A stretch of DNA of 64,000 nt from Labrys okinawensis (GCF_002982075.1 NZ_PUEJ01000004.1:496001-560000); one strand, 5' to 3'. Positions 46,938 to 57,600 are shown, numbered from the stretch's first letter. Translations and numbers: made by a program. Notes: generated by a model not told the origin, from the letters alone.

Positions 46938-47549
46938 TCACGATCCGGGCGCGGTGTCCGGGCCCTCCAGGGCCAGCGCCGCGCCCGTGACGATGGCCGC
47001 GATCTGCTCGGAGAGGCCCGGATCGGAAACGGCGCGCGCCAGCGTGACGCCGCCGCTGAGCATGGCCAGCAGCAAGATTGCCCGTTCCTCCGCGCCCGCC
47101 GGATTTTTGGCACCTGACGGGCGTTTGGACAGGCCACCGGCAACCTCTTCAATCAGTCGGCGCAGCTCGACCGTGTAGGCACCGCGCGTCTCCTCATCCG
47201 CGCGCATGACGTCTGGCGAGAGGCTCGGCAGGGCACAACTCTCGCCCAGGCCGCAGGTGCGCTTGTAGCCGAGATAATAGCTGACGAAGCTCTTCAGCCA
47301 AGCTTTCGGCTGTTGCGCCTTCAAAGCGGCGATGCCTTCCCGCAGTTCTTCCAGTCCCGTGAGCACGGCCGTACGAAACGCCTCGCTTTTGGATTTGAAA
47401 TGTCCGTAGAAGGCGCCGTTGGTGACGCCGGCCGCCTTGGTCAGCGCGTCGATGCCTGCGCCGCCATAGCCTTCCTTACGAAAAATCTGTCCTGCCGCCG
47501 CGATCACCCGCTGCCGGGTTTCCCGCTTGTGCTCGGCGTTGTACCGCAT
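46938..47549 (-). CDS. TetR-family transcriptional repressor
   Basis: A 203-residue repressor. The HTH covers ETRQRVIAAAGQIFRKEGYG, GIDALTKAAGVTNGAFYGHF and KSKSEAF. The C-terminal domain (SFVSYYLGYKRTCGLGESCA) belongs to the TetR subgroup near AcrR. The start at 47549 has AGGTGA upstream. Divergent from a tautomerase/PhnB-like gene pair; GAGAGC repeats in the gap are the likely operators. Confidence 0.87.
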   Translation of the reverse strand: MRYNAEHKRETRQRVIAAAGQIFRKEGYGGAGIDALTKAAGVTNGAFYGHFKSKSEAFRTAVLTGLEELREGIAALKAQQPKAWLKSFVSYYLGYKRTCGLGESCALPSLSPDVMRADEETRGAYTVELRRLIEEVAGGLSKRPSGAKNPAGAEERAILLLAMLSGGVTLARAVSDPGLSEQIAAIVTGAALALEGPDTAPGS

Positions 47550-47560
47550 GATGTCACCTA

Positions 47561-47632
47561 TTGAGAGCAATCACTCTTTATCCTTGCATAGAGAGCGATC
47601 GGTATGTATTCATAGAGAGCAATCGATATATA
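47561..47632. promoter_or_regulatory. Candidate TetR operator array (three GAGAGC[AG]ATC words)
   Basis: GAGAGC occurs at 47563, 47591 and 47615, each followed by AATC or GATC. The first copy forms AGAGCAATCACTCT, an AGAG/CTCT dyad; the other two share TAGAGAGC[AG]ATCG[AG]TAT. The spacings (28 and 24 bp) put them on similar faces of the helix. They lie between the divergent tetR and tautomerase genes. Confidence 0.65.
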
Positions 47633-47670
47633 TATATGATGTCAGCCACTGTTCGAACAGGGAGCTACCG

Positions 47671-48141
47671 ATGCCGATCACACTCACCATATCAGACGGC
47701 CTGCTGTCGCCGCAGGCCCAGGCAGAGGCCTTTGCCGGGCTGACGAGTGCCCTTCTCGAAGTCTCCGGCTTCACCGGCAACAGCTTCATGACGGCCAATA
47801 TCGTAGGCACGATCAACGTGCTTGCGAGGGAACACGTGCTCGCAGCGGGACAATCCGCGCCGGCCGCCTTCATCGAACTCAAGCTGCCCGAGATCGCCCT
47901 GACTGCCCCCGAGGCGAAAAGAGCCTTCATCGAAAAGGCGACGGACATCCTGGAACATGCAGGCGAGGGCCGGCTGAAGCGCGAACACATCTGGATCAAC
48001 ATCGTCTACGCGCCCGAATGGGCGTGGGGCATCGCCGGCCGCAGTTTCAGCAATAACGACCTGATCGATGCCATTCAGGCTGCTCCTCCTGCGGGGCAGC
48101 GGCCGACGGCTCCCTCGCCGGGCAACCAGCCAAACCGCTGA
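47671..48141 (+). CDS. Tautomerase family protein
   Basis: A 156-residue protein whose mature N-terminus would be Pro (MPITLTISDG), the catalytic base of the tautomerase superfamily. Other family signs are FIELKLPEIALTAPEAKRAF and a C-terminal EHIWINIVYAPEWAWGI; the length is about twice the 4-OT monomer. The ATG at 47671 follows AGGGAG; the longer open frame runs through the operator region. It forms an operon with the PhnB-like gene 33 bp downstream, controlled by the divergent TetR. Confidence 0.83.
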   Translation: MPITLTISDGLLSPQAQAEAFAGLTSALLEVSGFTGNSFMTANIVGTINVLAREHVLAAGQSAPAAFIELKLPEIALTAPEAKRAFIEKATDILEHAGEGRLKREHIWINIVYAPEWAWGIAGRSFSNNDLIDAIQAAPPAGQRPTAPSPGNQPNR

Positions 48142-48174
48142 TCTCGTAGCTTCGACACTTCGGCGGGATGAACC

Positions 48175-48621
48175 ATGCAGCTTGCCAATTACCTGTTCTT
48201 CACCAGCCATTGCGAAGAAGCACTGGCCTTCCACGCCCAATGCGGATTGGGTCGGGCCTCGATTCTGCTGCGCCATGGCGAGCGCGGCATTCCCCTGGCG
48301 AACGAGGCGATGCGGGGAAAGGTGATGCACGCCCGCTTCGAGGGCCCCGGCATCCTGTTCTTTGCCTCGGACAATCACGACGCGGAACCGATGCGCGGCT
48401 CCGCCCATATGCTGGTCACGCGGGACCGCGGCACGACCGCTAGGCTCTTTGCCAGCCTGGCCGATGGCGGCACCGTGACGACACCGCTCGCGGTTCAGCC
48501 CTGGGGAAGCTTTTACGGCAAGCTGACCGACCGCTTCGGCGTGCAATGGATGCTCGACTGCGCGGACGGCGATCACCATGATCCCTCGTCCGCCCCTTCG
48601 GGGCATACAGTCCACTCCTAG
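48175..48621 (+). CDS. VOC family protein (PhnB-like)
   Basis: A 148-residue protein with the PhnB/YjdN arrangement: YLFFTSHCEEALAFHAQCGL at the start, MHARFEGPGILFFASDN in the middle and WGSFYGKLTDRFGVQWML near the end. The usual metal-binding residues are partly altered in this family and the reaction is not known. It is second in the TetR-controlled operon after a tautomerase. Confidence 0.82.
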   Translation: MQLANYLFFTSHCEEALAFHAQCGLGRASILLRHGERGIPLANEAMRGKVMHARFEGPGILFFASDNHDAEPMRGSAHMLVTRDRGTTARLFASLADGGTVTTPLAVQPWGSFYGKLTDRFGVQWMLDCADGDHHDPSSAPSGHTVHS

Positions 48622-48676
48622 TGGGGGCGAAATAGACGACTGAGGATCCGTGATCGGAAAGCCTCGGCCTGAAGCA

Positions 48677-49708
48677 CTACGCGACCTCCTGCCTTTCCCG
48701 CCGCTCCAGCCGCTCCTTGCGGAACTCGCTCGGCGTCGCCTCGAAGCGCTGGCGGAAGCGGCGGCTGAAATGGGCCGAATCCGAGAAGCCGCACTCGATG
48801 GCGATCTTGGCGAAGGACTTGTTGGAGGTCTCGACCATATGGCGGGCGAGCGACAGCCGCATCTCCATGAAGGCGGCGCGCGGCGAGGTATCGAGCGCGT
48901 TCTCGAAATGGCGTTCGAGCCGGCGCTTGGTGATCCCGAGGTGCCGGGCGATCTGTCCGACGGACAGCGGCGCATCCAGGCTTTGCTGTACCAGCAGCAG
49001 CGCCTTCCTGACCAAGGGGTCGGAGGTGTTGAAATCGAGCGTCGGGCTCGGCTGCGGCGCCTCGCCGACCTCCGCTCCATTGATCATCATGATGTGCAGG
49101 CTCTTGGTCGCGGCCGCCTTGCCGAGATGCCGCTCGACCAGAAAGGCCGCCAGGTGGGCCGCGCTGGCGCCGCCCGGACAGGTGAGGCGGTCGCGATCGA
49201 CGATGAAGATCTGGTCGGAGACCGGCTGGAGACCGTCGAACTGCTCCAGGAAATCGGTGTGGCGGAACCAGCTCACGCAGCAGCGATAGCCCTCCATCAA
49301 CCCCGCATGGTGCAGGATGAAGGCACCGGTGCACACCCCCACGAGTGGCACCTTCGCCGCGGCGGCCTGCTGGAGATAGCGCGAATAGGCCGGGCTGAGC
49401 TTGGGAACCTCGTCGATCAAGCCGCCCACCACCACGATATAGTCGAACTTGCCGGGATCCCCCAGCCTCTCACTGGGCGCCACCACCACGCCGCTGCTGG
49501 AGGCGATCGGGCTCATGGTGTCGGACAACACGCTCCATTCGAAGCGGATCGGCCGGCTGCGATCGCCTTCATCAGCCGCCAGGCGCAGCACGTCGACGAA
49601 ATTGGCAAAGGCGTTCAGGGTGAAATGCCGCGCCAGGATGAAGCCGACGGACAGCCGTGGCACCGGCCGAACGGACCGGGCCGGCTTCCTTGTTCCCGCT
49701 TCGCTCAC
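48677..49708 (-). CDS. GlxA-type AraC-family regulator with DJ-1/PfpI domain
   Basis: About 343 residues. The N-terminal half is a DJ-1/PfpI-like domain with the nucleophile-elbow Cys in GVCTGAFILHHAGLM. The C-terminal half is an AraC HTH pair (IARHLGITKRRLERHFENAL, then SFAKIAIECGFSDSAHFSR and RFRQRFEATPSEFR). This is the architecture of GlxA/CdhR regulators of carnitine, betaine or arginine metabolism. The GTG at 49708 follows GGGGAG; an ATG at 49747 is a possible alternative without a ribosome-binding site. Confidence 0.85.
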   Translation of the reverse strand: MSEAGTRKPARSVRPVPRLSVGFILARHFTLNAFANFVDVLRLAADEGDRSRPIRFEWSVLSDTMSPIASSSGVVVAPSERLGDPGKFDYIVVVGGLIDEVPKLSPAYSRYLQQAAAAKVPLVGVCTGAFILHHAGLMEGYRCCVSWFRHTDFLEQFDGLQPVSDQIFIVDRDRLTCPGGASAAHLAAFLVERHLGKAAATKSLHIMMINGAEVGEAPQPSPTLDFNTSDPLVRKALLLVQQSLDAPLSVGQIARHLGITKRRLERHFENALDTSPRAAFMEMRLSLARHMVETSNKSFAKIAIECGFSDSAHFSRRFRQRFEATPSEFRKERLERRERQEVA

Positions 49709-49943
49709 GCCTGTGGCTCCCCTCGCCGGACGTCGCACATGTAACATCCGACCGACGCATTCATTCTATTCTTACCGACGAGGGCTAGCAAGATGCCGGG
49801 ATCGGGCCGTTTTTCTGCGGATCGGGCAATTCTGTTGCGCCCGTCATACAAGTCATGGCGACGACGGCCTTCATGCTCTAAGAAGAGGATGGGGATATCC
49901 GATTTGGGATGGAGGGGACAGTCCATCGACAGCAGGTATTTCC

Positions 49944-51968
49944 ATGAATATGGTAGAAGCATACCGAAGATTCTTGCGCTATAGACCGCGTTCCGCGCGT
50001 CTTTTTCCGATCGTATTCCTCGGCCTGGCCACCACGCCGGCCCTGGGACAGTATCAGCCTCGGGAAACCTTTGCCCCGCGTCCTCTGACGCAGGCCGTCA
50101 ACGCCTATCGCTCGGCCAATGGCCTGCCCGGCCCGCAATATTGGCAGAACAAGGCCGATTATCAGATTCATGCGACGCTCCAGCCCGACCAGCCCGCCAT
50201 CAGCGGCGACGAGGTCATCACCTATACCAACAACAGCCCCGACCGGTTGAGCGAGCTCTGGCTGCAGCTGGACCAGAACATCTACAAGGCCGACAGCCGC
50301 AGCAGCTACGCCAACGGCAAGCCACGCGAGGGCACCACGGACGGCTTCGTGCTGGACAGCGTCGAGATCGGCGGCGGCAAGGCTGCGCCGGTTTCCTTTA
50401 CCGTCAGCGACACCCGCATGCGCATCGCCCTGCCCAGGCCGCTGGCCGCCAAGGGCGGGCAGATCAAGCTCCATATCCGCTATCACTTCGCCATTCCGGG
50501 CGAATGGGGCGGGCGCATGGGCTGGGGCAAGGCCAAGGCCGGCCCAGTCTACGAGATCGCCCAATGGTATCCCCGCATGGCCGTCTATGACGATATCCGC
50601 GGCTGGGACACGCTGCCTTATCTCGCCCAGGAATTTTATCTCGACTATGGCGATTTCGATTATTGGGTGACGGCACCGAGCGCCATGCTGGTCGCGGGCT
50701 CGGGCGAGCTCGTAAACCCGCAGGAAGTGCTGACATCGGAGCAGCAAGGCCGGCTCAAGAAGGCCCGCGCCAGCGACAAGACCGTGACCATCCGCAGCGT
50801 CCCGGAGATCGACGATCCCAGGTCACGCCCCAAGAAAGACGGCACGCTGACCTGGCATTACCGCATGAAGGACAGCCGCGACGTGGTTTTCGCGGCCTCC
50901 GCCGCCTTTGCCTGGGATGCGGCGCGCATCAACCTGCCGGCCGGCAAGTCGGCGCTCGCCATGTCCTTCTACCCGGCCGAGAGCCAGGGCAGCGAGCGCT
51001 GGGGCCGCTCGACCGAATATCTCAAGGACGCCGTCGAGCGCTTTTCGGCCCGCTGGTATCCCTATCCCTGGCCGGTCGCGGTCAACATCGCCGGCCCCGA
51101 CGATCTTGCCGGCATGGAATATCCCGGTCTGCTCTTCGACGGCATCGGCGACAAGACCAAGGACCTGTTCTGGATCACCGCCCATGAGATCGGCCATACT
51201 TGGTTTCCGATGGTCGTCGGCTTCGACGAGCGCCGCGACGCCTGGATGGACGAGGGCTTCAACACCTTCATCGACGTCTATGAATCGGACGATTTCAACC
51301 ACGGCGAATATGCGCCGAAACGCGATGTCGAATATGCGCCGGGCGGGGGCAATCCGGTCGACGAAATCATCGAGGTCTTGAAGGACCGCGAGGCGCCCCC
51401 GATCCTCTCGCGCGCCGACACGGTGATCGAGAAATACCGCCATCCGGTGACCTATTTCAAATCGGCGCTCGGCCTCGTCCTGCTGCGTGAACAGATCCTG
51501 GGGCCGGAACGCTTCGATGCGGCCTTCCGCCAGTTCACCGCCGCCTGGGCCTTCAAGCATCCCAAGCCGGATGATTTCTTCCGGGCGATGGAAAGCAGCG
51601 CCGGCGAGGACCTGTCCTGGTGGTGGCGCGGCTGGTATGACCACAACTGGACGCTCGACCTCGCCATCGACAAGATCGGCCCCGTGACCGACGACAAGGA
51701 GAAGGACAACAAGGCCAAGGCGCCGAAGGGCACGGCGATCACCATCGGCAGCCACGACAAGCTGGTCATGCCGGTGACGTTGCGGGTCGACTTCGCCGAC
51801 GGCGGCCATCGCGACTATCGCCTGCCCGCCGAAAGCTGGATCAGGCAGCCAGCGACCACCGTCATCGTCGAGCCGGGCAAGACGGTGGTGCAGGCCACCC
51901 TCGATCCCGACCACAAGATCCCCGACCGGAACCGCGACAACGATAAGCTGCGCCCCGGCGCCAAATAG
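49944..51968 (+). CDS. M1 family zinc metallopeptidase, exported
   Basis: A 674-residue gluzincin. The N-terminus has a basic, hydrophobic export signal (RLFPIVFLGLATTPALG). After a β-rich domain, the catalytic motif HEIGHTW has zinc ligands His414 and His418 and base Glu415, with the third ligand Glu437 in WMDEGFNTF at the expected spacing. The GXMEN-like motif is DLAGMEYPG. The start at 49944 is preceded by AGG; the longer open frame crosses the divergent regulator. It probably degrades peptides in the periplasm. Confidence 0.9.
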   Translation: MNMVEAYRRFLRYRPRSARLFPIVFLGLATTPALGQYQPRETFAPRPLTQAVNAYRSANGLPGPQYWQNKADYQIHATLQPDQPAISGDEVITYTNNSPDRLSELWLQLDQNIYKADSRSSYANGKPREGTTDGFVLDSVEIGGGKAAPVSFTVSDTRMRIALPRPLAAKGGQIKLHIRYHFAIPGEWGGRMGWGKAKAGPVYEIAQWYPRMAVYDDIRGWDTLPYLAQEFYLDYGDFDYWVTAPSAMLVAGSGELVNPQEVLTSEQQGRLKKARASDKTVTIRSVPEIDDPRSRPKKDGTLTWHYRMKDSRDVVFAASAAFAWDAARINLPAGKSALAMSFYPAESQGSERWGRSTEYLKDAVERFSARWYPYPWPVAVNIAGPDDLAGMEYPGLLFDGIGDKTKDLFWITAHEIGHTWFPMVVGFDERRDAWMDEGFNTFIDVYESDDFNHGEYAPKRDVEYAPGGGNPVDEIIEVLKDREAPPILSRADTVIEKYRHPVTYFKSALGLVLLREQILGPERFDAAFRQFTAAWAFKHPKPDDFFRAMESSAGEDLSWWWRGWYDHNWTLDLAIDKIGPVTDDKEKDNKAKAPKGTAITIGSHDKLVMPVTLRVDFADGGHRDYRLPAESWIRQPATTVIVEPGKTVVQATLDPDHKIPDRNRDNDKLRPGAK

Positions 51969-51979
51969 CGCACCGGCCT

Positions 51980-52003
51980 GCCGTGCCCGTGAAAGGGCAC
52001 GGC
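51980..52003. terminator. Stem-loop between convergent M1 peptidase and glycosylase genes
   Basis: GCCGTGCCC and GGGCACGGC form a 9-bp perfect stem with a GTGAAA loop, 12 bp past the M1 stop. Only a short T run follows. Confidence 0.6.
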
Positions 52004-52087
52004 GATTTGATCTGGCGAGAGGCCATAGAACCTGCTCGTTTCAAGCAATCGTGGACGTTGCCTTTCGGCGCCGATATCGTCCCGACT

Positions 52088-53251
52088 TCACTCCGCCAGT
52101 TGGAAGGCCTCGAACCGCCCCAGCGCTTCCTCGATCGCCGGCTTGTGGGAAGCGGCATCGCCCTCGCCGACCCAGTTCCATTGCTGGATCAGCATTTTGC
52201 CGGCGGCACGGTCCGTCTTGAGATCGATGGCCGCCACGATTTCCTCGCCCACCAGCACCGGCAGGGCGAAATAGCCGAAAACCCGTTTTTCCTTCGGTAC
52301 ATAGGCTTCGAAGCGGTGATCATAGTCGAAGAAGAGCTTCAGCCGCTTGCGCTGGATCACCAGGGGGTCGAAGGGCGAGAGGATATGCACGAGCTCGGCC
52401 GGCGGCGCCTCGGCGGCACTGTCGAGCGTGGCGGGGCTGGCCCAATGCTCGGTCTTGCCCGCGCCTTCGACCTCGACGGCGACGAGCTCCTTGCGCCGCA
52501 CCCGGCTTTCGAGGCGCTCGCGCACCGCGCCCTTGCGGCCGGCATCGAGATGGCAGATCGAATCGAGGCTGACGAGGCCCTGCGCACGCAGCGTCCGGTC
52601 GATGATGTAGTCGAGCCGCTGGCGCTCGGTCGCCGGCTTGGGCTTGAGGTCCCGCTGCTCGGCCCAGCCGAAATGGCGCTCCATCAGCTCATAGGTCTTC
52701 ACCATGCCCACCCGGGCGCTGATGGTCAAAACGCCGGTATAGAAGGCGAGCTGCAGCGCCTTCTTGGAAGGCTTGCGGCTGGCCCAGGGATGGGTCTTCT
52801 CCACCAGCACGTCGTCGTCGATGTCGCGGATGGTGAGAGGCCCGCTTTTGCGGATCAGGGTCAGGACCTTGCGCAGATCCGATTTTGCCACGCTCTCGAA
52901 CCAGCCATTGGGCTTGTCGAGATAGGCCTTCATATCGGGCAGGAAGTAGCGCAGGTCCTGCGTGGGAATATAGGACAGCGCATGCGTCCAGTATTCGAAT
53001 ACGGATTTGTCGGCGCTCTGCGCTTGGACGAGATGGTCGCGGCGGTAATCGGGGATGCGCGTCCACAAGATGTGGTGATGGCTGCGCTCGATCACATTGA
53101 TGGTGTCGATCTGCACATAGCCAAGATGCGCTGTCGCCGCAGGGGTGGCCTGGGGGCCATCGCCAAAAGGGGCGAGACTGTCGAGGCGCTGAGCCCGGAG
53201 CCAGATGCGCCGGGCCTGCGTCTTGTCGATGAAAGGCGGTTTACGGGGCAT
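52088..53251 (-). CDS. YcaQ-family winged-helix DNA glycosylase-like protein
   Basis: A 387-residue protein of the AlkZ/YcaQ family. The family's QxD catalytic motif is present as VQIDTINVIERSHHHILWTR, with later FEYWTHALSYIP and the C-terminal FDPLVIQRKRLKLFFDYDHR region. E. coli YcaQ unhooks interstrand crosslinks and excises alkylated purines; the same role is inferred here. Convergent with the M1 peptidase. The solitary repeat fragment at about 53285-53314 lies just upstream. Confidence 0.85.
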   Translation of the reverse strand: MPRKPPFIDKTQARRIWLRAQRLDSLAPFGDGPQATPAATAHLGYVQIDTINVIERSHHHILWTRIPDYRRDHLVQAQSADKSVFEYWTHALSYIPTQDLRYFLPDMKAYLDKPNGWFESVAKSDLRKVLTLIRKSGPLTIRDIDDDVLVEKTHPWASRKPSKKALQLAFYTGVLTISARVGMVKTYELMERHFGWAEQRDLKPKPATERQRLDYIIDRTLRAQGLVSLDSICHLDAGRKGAVRERLESRVRRKELVAVEVEGAGKTEHWASPATLDSAAEAPPAELVHILSPFDPLVIQRKRLKLFFDYDHRFEAYVPKEKRVFGYFALPVLVGEEIVAAIDLKTDRAAGKMLIQQWNWVGEGDAASHKPAIEEALGRFEAFQLAE

Positions 53252-53399
53252 GGAAGCTTCATTTCAAAGCGGAGCGGCTGGGGCCGCGAACGTCCCCGTC
53301 CGCTCTTCCCAGCCTTCATGCCCAGCAAGATAAGTTTTCCCGGCCGAGTCGCCAGCCCCGGCCCGCCATTTTGTTCACGGAACGTTTCGTCCGGCAGAC

Positions 53400-54419
53400 T
53401 CAGGGCACGTAGAGGATCTTGACCTCCCCCGGCCCTGCGGGTCTCGCGATGATGGCGGGCACCTCCGCCAGCTTGACCTCGCGCGAGATCAGTGCGTCGA
53501 GATCGAGCGCGCCGCTGGCCACCAGCTCGGCCGCCCGTCGATGCGTGAACGGATTGATGAAGGAGCCGAACACCTTCAACTCGCGGAACAGGATATCGAA
53601 GGGCTCGACCGCCACCTTCTCCCCCTGCGCCATGACGCCGAGGATCACCACCGTGCCGCCGGGCCGGGCGAGCTGGAAGGACTGCTCCACCGTCTCAGCC
53701 ACGCCGGCGCACTCGATCACCACATCGGCGCCGCCGGGCAGCAGGCCGTCGGGACCAGTGACATTGGCGATGAAGTCGCCCTGGGTGGGATCGATGCTGG
53801 CGGTCGCCCCCACACGCTCCGCCAGTTCGCGTTTCACGGCCTGGCGGGTGGAAAGCACCACGCGCGCCGCGCCGGCGAGCCTGGCCAGTTGCACCGTGAT
53901 CAGCCCGATCACACCGCCGCCGAGCACGATCACCGACGAACCAGCCTGGATGTCGGCGATGTCGATGCCGTGCAGGCAGCAGGCGATCGGCTCGCAGAAG
54001 GCACCATGGCTGGCCTTCAGGGACAGCGGCAGCTCATGGGCCTGCTGCTGCGGCACGATCACATATTCGGCCAGGCCCCCGTCGCGGTGGATGCCGATGG
54101 CGGTGAGATTGCGGCACAGATTGATCCGCCCGTTCTGGCAGTGCACGCAGCGCCCGCACACGATGTTGGGATCGCCCGTCACCCGCATGCCAGGACGAAA
54201 GCCCTGCACGTCTGGGCCGAGCTCCTCGACGATGCCGCAGAATTCGTGGCCCAGGGTCACCGGCGGCTTGGAGGGAAACTCGCCCTTGAGAAGATGGCGG
54301 TCCGTGCCGCAAATGCCGGAGGCCTCGACCCGCACCAGGAGATCGCCCGGACCGGGCTTGGGCCTGTCCACGTCCTTCAGAAAAAGCTCACCCACTGCAT
54401 CGAGCCGCACCGCCTTCAT
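53400..54419 (-). CDS. Zinc-dependent alcohol (polyol-type) dehydrogenase
   Basis: A 339-residue MDR enzyme. Catalytic zinc ligands are Cys in SGICGTDRH, His-Glu in LGHEFCG and a later Glu; the structural zinc lobe is CGRCVHCQNGRINLC. The NAD loop is VIVLGGGVIGLITVQLARLA. The pattern resembles sorbitol/L-threonine/galactitol dehydrogenases; the substrate is uncertain. The start at 54419 has AGGAGG upstream. Divergent from the AAA+ fusion gene. Confidence 0.88.
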   Translation of the reverse strand: MKAVRLDAVGELFLKDVDRPKPGPGDLLVRVEASGICGTDRHLLKGEFPSKPPVTLGHEFCGIVEELGPDVQGFRPGMRVTGDPNIVCGRCVHCQNGRINLCRNLTAIGIHRDGGLAEYVIVPQQQAHELPLSLKASHGAFCEPIACCLHGIDIADIQAGSSVIVLGGGVIGLITVQLARLAGAARVVLSTRQAVKRELAERVGATASIDPTQGDFIANVTGPDGLLPGGADVVIECAGVAETVEQSFQLARPGGTVVILGVMAQGEKVAVEPFDILFRELKVFGSFINPFTHRRAAELVASGALDLDALISREVKLAEVPAIIARPAGPGEVKILYVP

Positions 54420-54618
54420 CGTTTCCTCCTGCAACTTTATAATCTGCGGCCATGCTCCTAGCCCCGGCGCGGCTTGGCAAGAATGGAAGGGCAGATGAGA
54501 CGAAATTAATCCGACAATATGCCAATGTGGACCAGCCTGCATTTTTTCGGCGGCCCCTTGCCAAATGAGGCATGGTGCCGTCCCACTTGGACCCGATATT
54601 TCGAGAAGCGGGTCTTTC

Positions 54619-57600
54619 ATGTCCGACATTCTGTTGAACGCCGTTGCGGGGGCCCTGGCAGGTGCTGCTACGACATTTGCCATTCTGCGGCTGCGAACGA
54701 AAGCCTCAACCGACACCCAGCAAACCCTTGCCGTTCGCGAAGCCCCTCCTCCGCAATCTCAGCAATTGCCGGAACAGGAAGCGCCCGCGTCCTCCGAGAG
54801 CATTCCTGCCGCCATGGCGCGAATCAATCAGAGTTTGGGGCCTCTTGCCGAAGAGGTGAGTCATCCGCGCGAGCTGGTCGATCTGCCTAGCTTTCAGGAT
54901 GCGCTGGCACAGCTGCAGCGCCCCGACGCAACATTGGAGAGCGTGCAGAATTACGCCCTGGGCGAGAACTGGCCATTCGCCTGTGCCGCCTTCCTGGCGC
55001 TCTGTGAGCGGCCGGATCGGCACGTTCTTTCCGAGGCAGTGCTCCGGCACCTGCCCCATACCCGCCCCTATGTGCTGCCCTACGCGCTGCGTTTTCTCAC
55101 ATCTCTGGAACCGCGACCGGCAACCGGCCTTTCCCTGCTCGCCGCGCCTTATTGGTGGCAGCAGAATCCCGTCCTGCCCGGTTTCTTCGAGACCTATTTC
55201 GACCGCAGCGCCGAATTGGGCGATACGCCGAGTTTCGGCGCCGGGCTTTCCCTGGACGCCGAGATCGACGCTGCGCCGATCGAGGCCTTCCTGGAAAAGG
55301 TCCATCATCCCTTCGCCGCACAATTGCTCGCCGCGCTGAAAAACTGGCAGGCAACGCGCATAGATCGCAAATTCCTCAAGAGCGTCGGTACGCTTTGGGA
55401 TGACGAGGAGGAAGATAGCCTGCTCGTCTCCCCCGCGGCCTGGCGAAACAGTCTTTCGGCCGCCGAAGCGGCGGTCCGGTCAGCCAAGCCGCGCTCCGTG
55501 CTGGTAAGCGGCAAGCCGCGCATCGGGAAGAGCTCGTTCCTGCGTTTGCTCGGCATCCGGCTGCGCGGTGAAGGCTGGACCGTCTTCGCCGCCACCGGCA
55601 ACGAGCTGATGGCCGATCAGATGTATATCGGCCAACTCGAGGGGCGTGTTCGTCTGCTCGTCAATGCCCTGCATTCCCGCCGAAAGATCATCTGGTTCGC
55701 GGGCGACCTCTGGCAATTGGCCGGCAGTGGCATCCATCAGGGCCAGACCGCCAGCATTCTCGATCAGATCATGCCGGCCGTGGTTTCCGGCGATCTCATT
55801 TTGATGGGCGAATGCAGCCAGGCGGCAGCGACGCGCCTGTTCCAATCCCGTCCATCCCTGCGCTCGGTGATCGAGGCCGTGCCATTGGATGCCATGAACG
55901 AAAATGAGACCAGGGAACTGGCTGTCGAATTTGGCCATCGGATCACCGCAGCAACCGACATTGCGGTCGCTCCACTGGCGGTGTCCGCTGCCATGGAACT
56001 TGCCCAACATTATCTGGGAAGCGGCCAATTGCCGGGCGCTGTGCTGGAACTGATCAAGCGCGCCACAGTCCACCGCCAGCATGCGGGCGAGCCTGAAGTA
56101 ACCGCCCAAAGCGTCGTCACGACACTCTCGCAGATCTCCGGCCTGCCGCAAGTCATCCTCGACACCACGCAGAAAGTGGACCTGGCGGATGTCACGCGAT
56201 TTTTCGCCGGTCGCGTCATCGGCCAGGACGAAGCCGTGAAAGCCGTCATCGACCGCATCGCCATGCTCAAGGCCGGATTGACGGATCCCGGCCGCCCGAT
56301 CGGCGTCTTTCTTTTCGCCGGCCCGACCGGAACCGGCAAGACCGAACTGGCCAAAACGCTGGCATCCTATCTGTTCGGTTCCCCCGACCGCATGACCCGG
56401 CTGGACATGAGCGAGTTCCAGACAGCCGAATCCACCAGCAAGATTCTCGGTCAACGAGGTGAAACGGGTTCCGACGCCTTGATCGACCGCGTTCGCAAGC
56501 AGCCCTTCTCGGTCATTCTGCTCGACGAGTTCGAAAAGGCCCATCCCAATTGCTGGGATTTGTTTCTGCAGATCTTTGACGACGGCCGCCTCAGCGACGC
56601 CGACGGAAGGGAGGCCGACTTCCGCCATTGCTTCATCATCCTCACCTCAAATCTGGGGGCCACCGCTCATCGCGGCAGCGGTATCGGTTTCAGGGCACAG
56701 TCGGGCGTTTACGGAGAGGATCAGGTTCTCACCACCGTCGGCCAGACCTTCCGGCCCGAATTCGTCAATCGCCTGGACAAGATCATCGTATTCCGGCCGC
56801 TTTCGCGCGACCTGATGCGCAGCATCCTGCACAAGGAACTCGCCCTGGTGCAGGAACGGCGAGGCCTGAAGGAACGCAACTGGGCAGTGGAGTGGGAAGC
56901 CAGCGCAATCGAGTTTCTGCTCGATCACGGCTTCACGCCGACGATGGGCGCAAGACCGCTCAAACGCGCCATAGACCAGCACCTGCTCGCCCCGCTGGCA
57001 GCCACGCTGGTCGAACATCGTTTTCCCGAAGGCGACCAGTTTCTGTTCGTACGCTCCAGCGGCACGGCAATCGAAGTCGAGTTCGTCGATCCCGATGCCG
57101 ATCCGGCGCAAGCGGGCGTTCCGGAAGCACCGGCCAGCGCTGCGCTTTCCCTACCCGCCATTCTGCTCTATCCGAGCGGCTCGCCCGCGGAGAGCGGCTA
57201 TCTCGACGCGGCCTGGCAGCAAATCCAGGGCACTCTGAGGGACAGCGCCTGGACCATGCTCGAAGAGGAGTTGCGTGCGGTGATGGCAGATCCTCAGATT
57301 TGGTCACGCGCCGACCGCTTCGAGATCTTCACCCGCCTCGAACTCATGGATCGGGTGAAGGAGGCGGCTCGAACCGCCGAGCGCCTCAGCCAGCGCTTCA
57401 AGGCCGTTGCGAACCGTACGAGCCGTTCTTCCCGGGAACTGGCATCGCGGCTCGCCCTGCAACTTCACAATCTCCGCGAGGGGATCGAGGACGTTTCGGC
57501 TCGAAGCCCGGTGGATGTTCTGCTGCGCGCGGTTCCAACCCTCGATAATGACGCCAACAATCCACATGCCGAGGCCTGGCGCACGAGACTATGGGCAATG

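Noticed and set aside
53285..53314. Separate inverted-repeat element upstream of the YcaQ-like gene
   Set aside because: It shares words with one arm of 59914-59996 but no clear second arm is visible, so it is noted only as a fragment.
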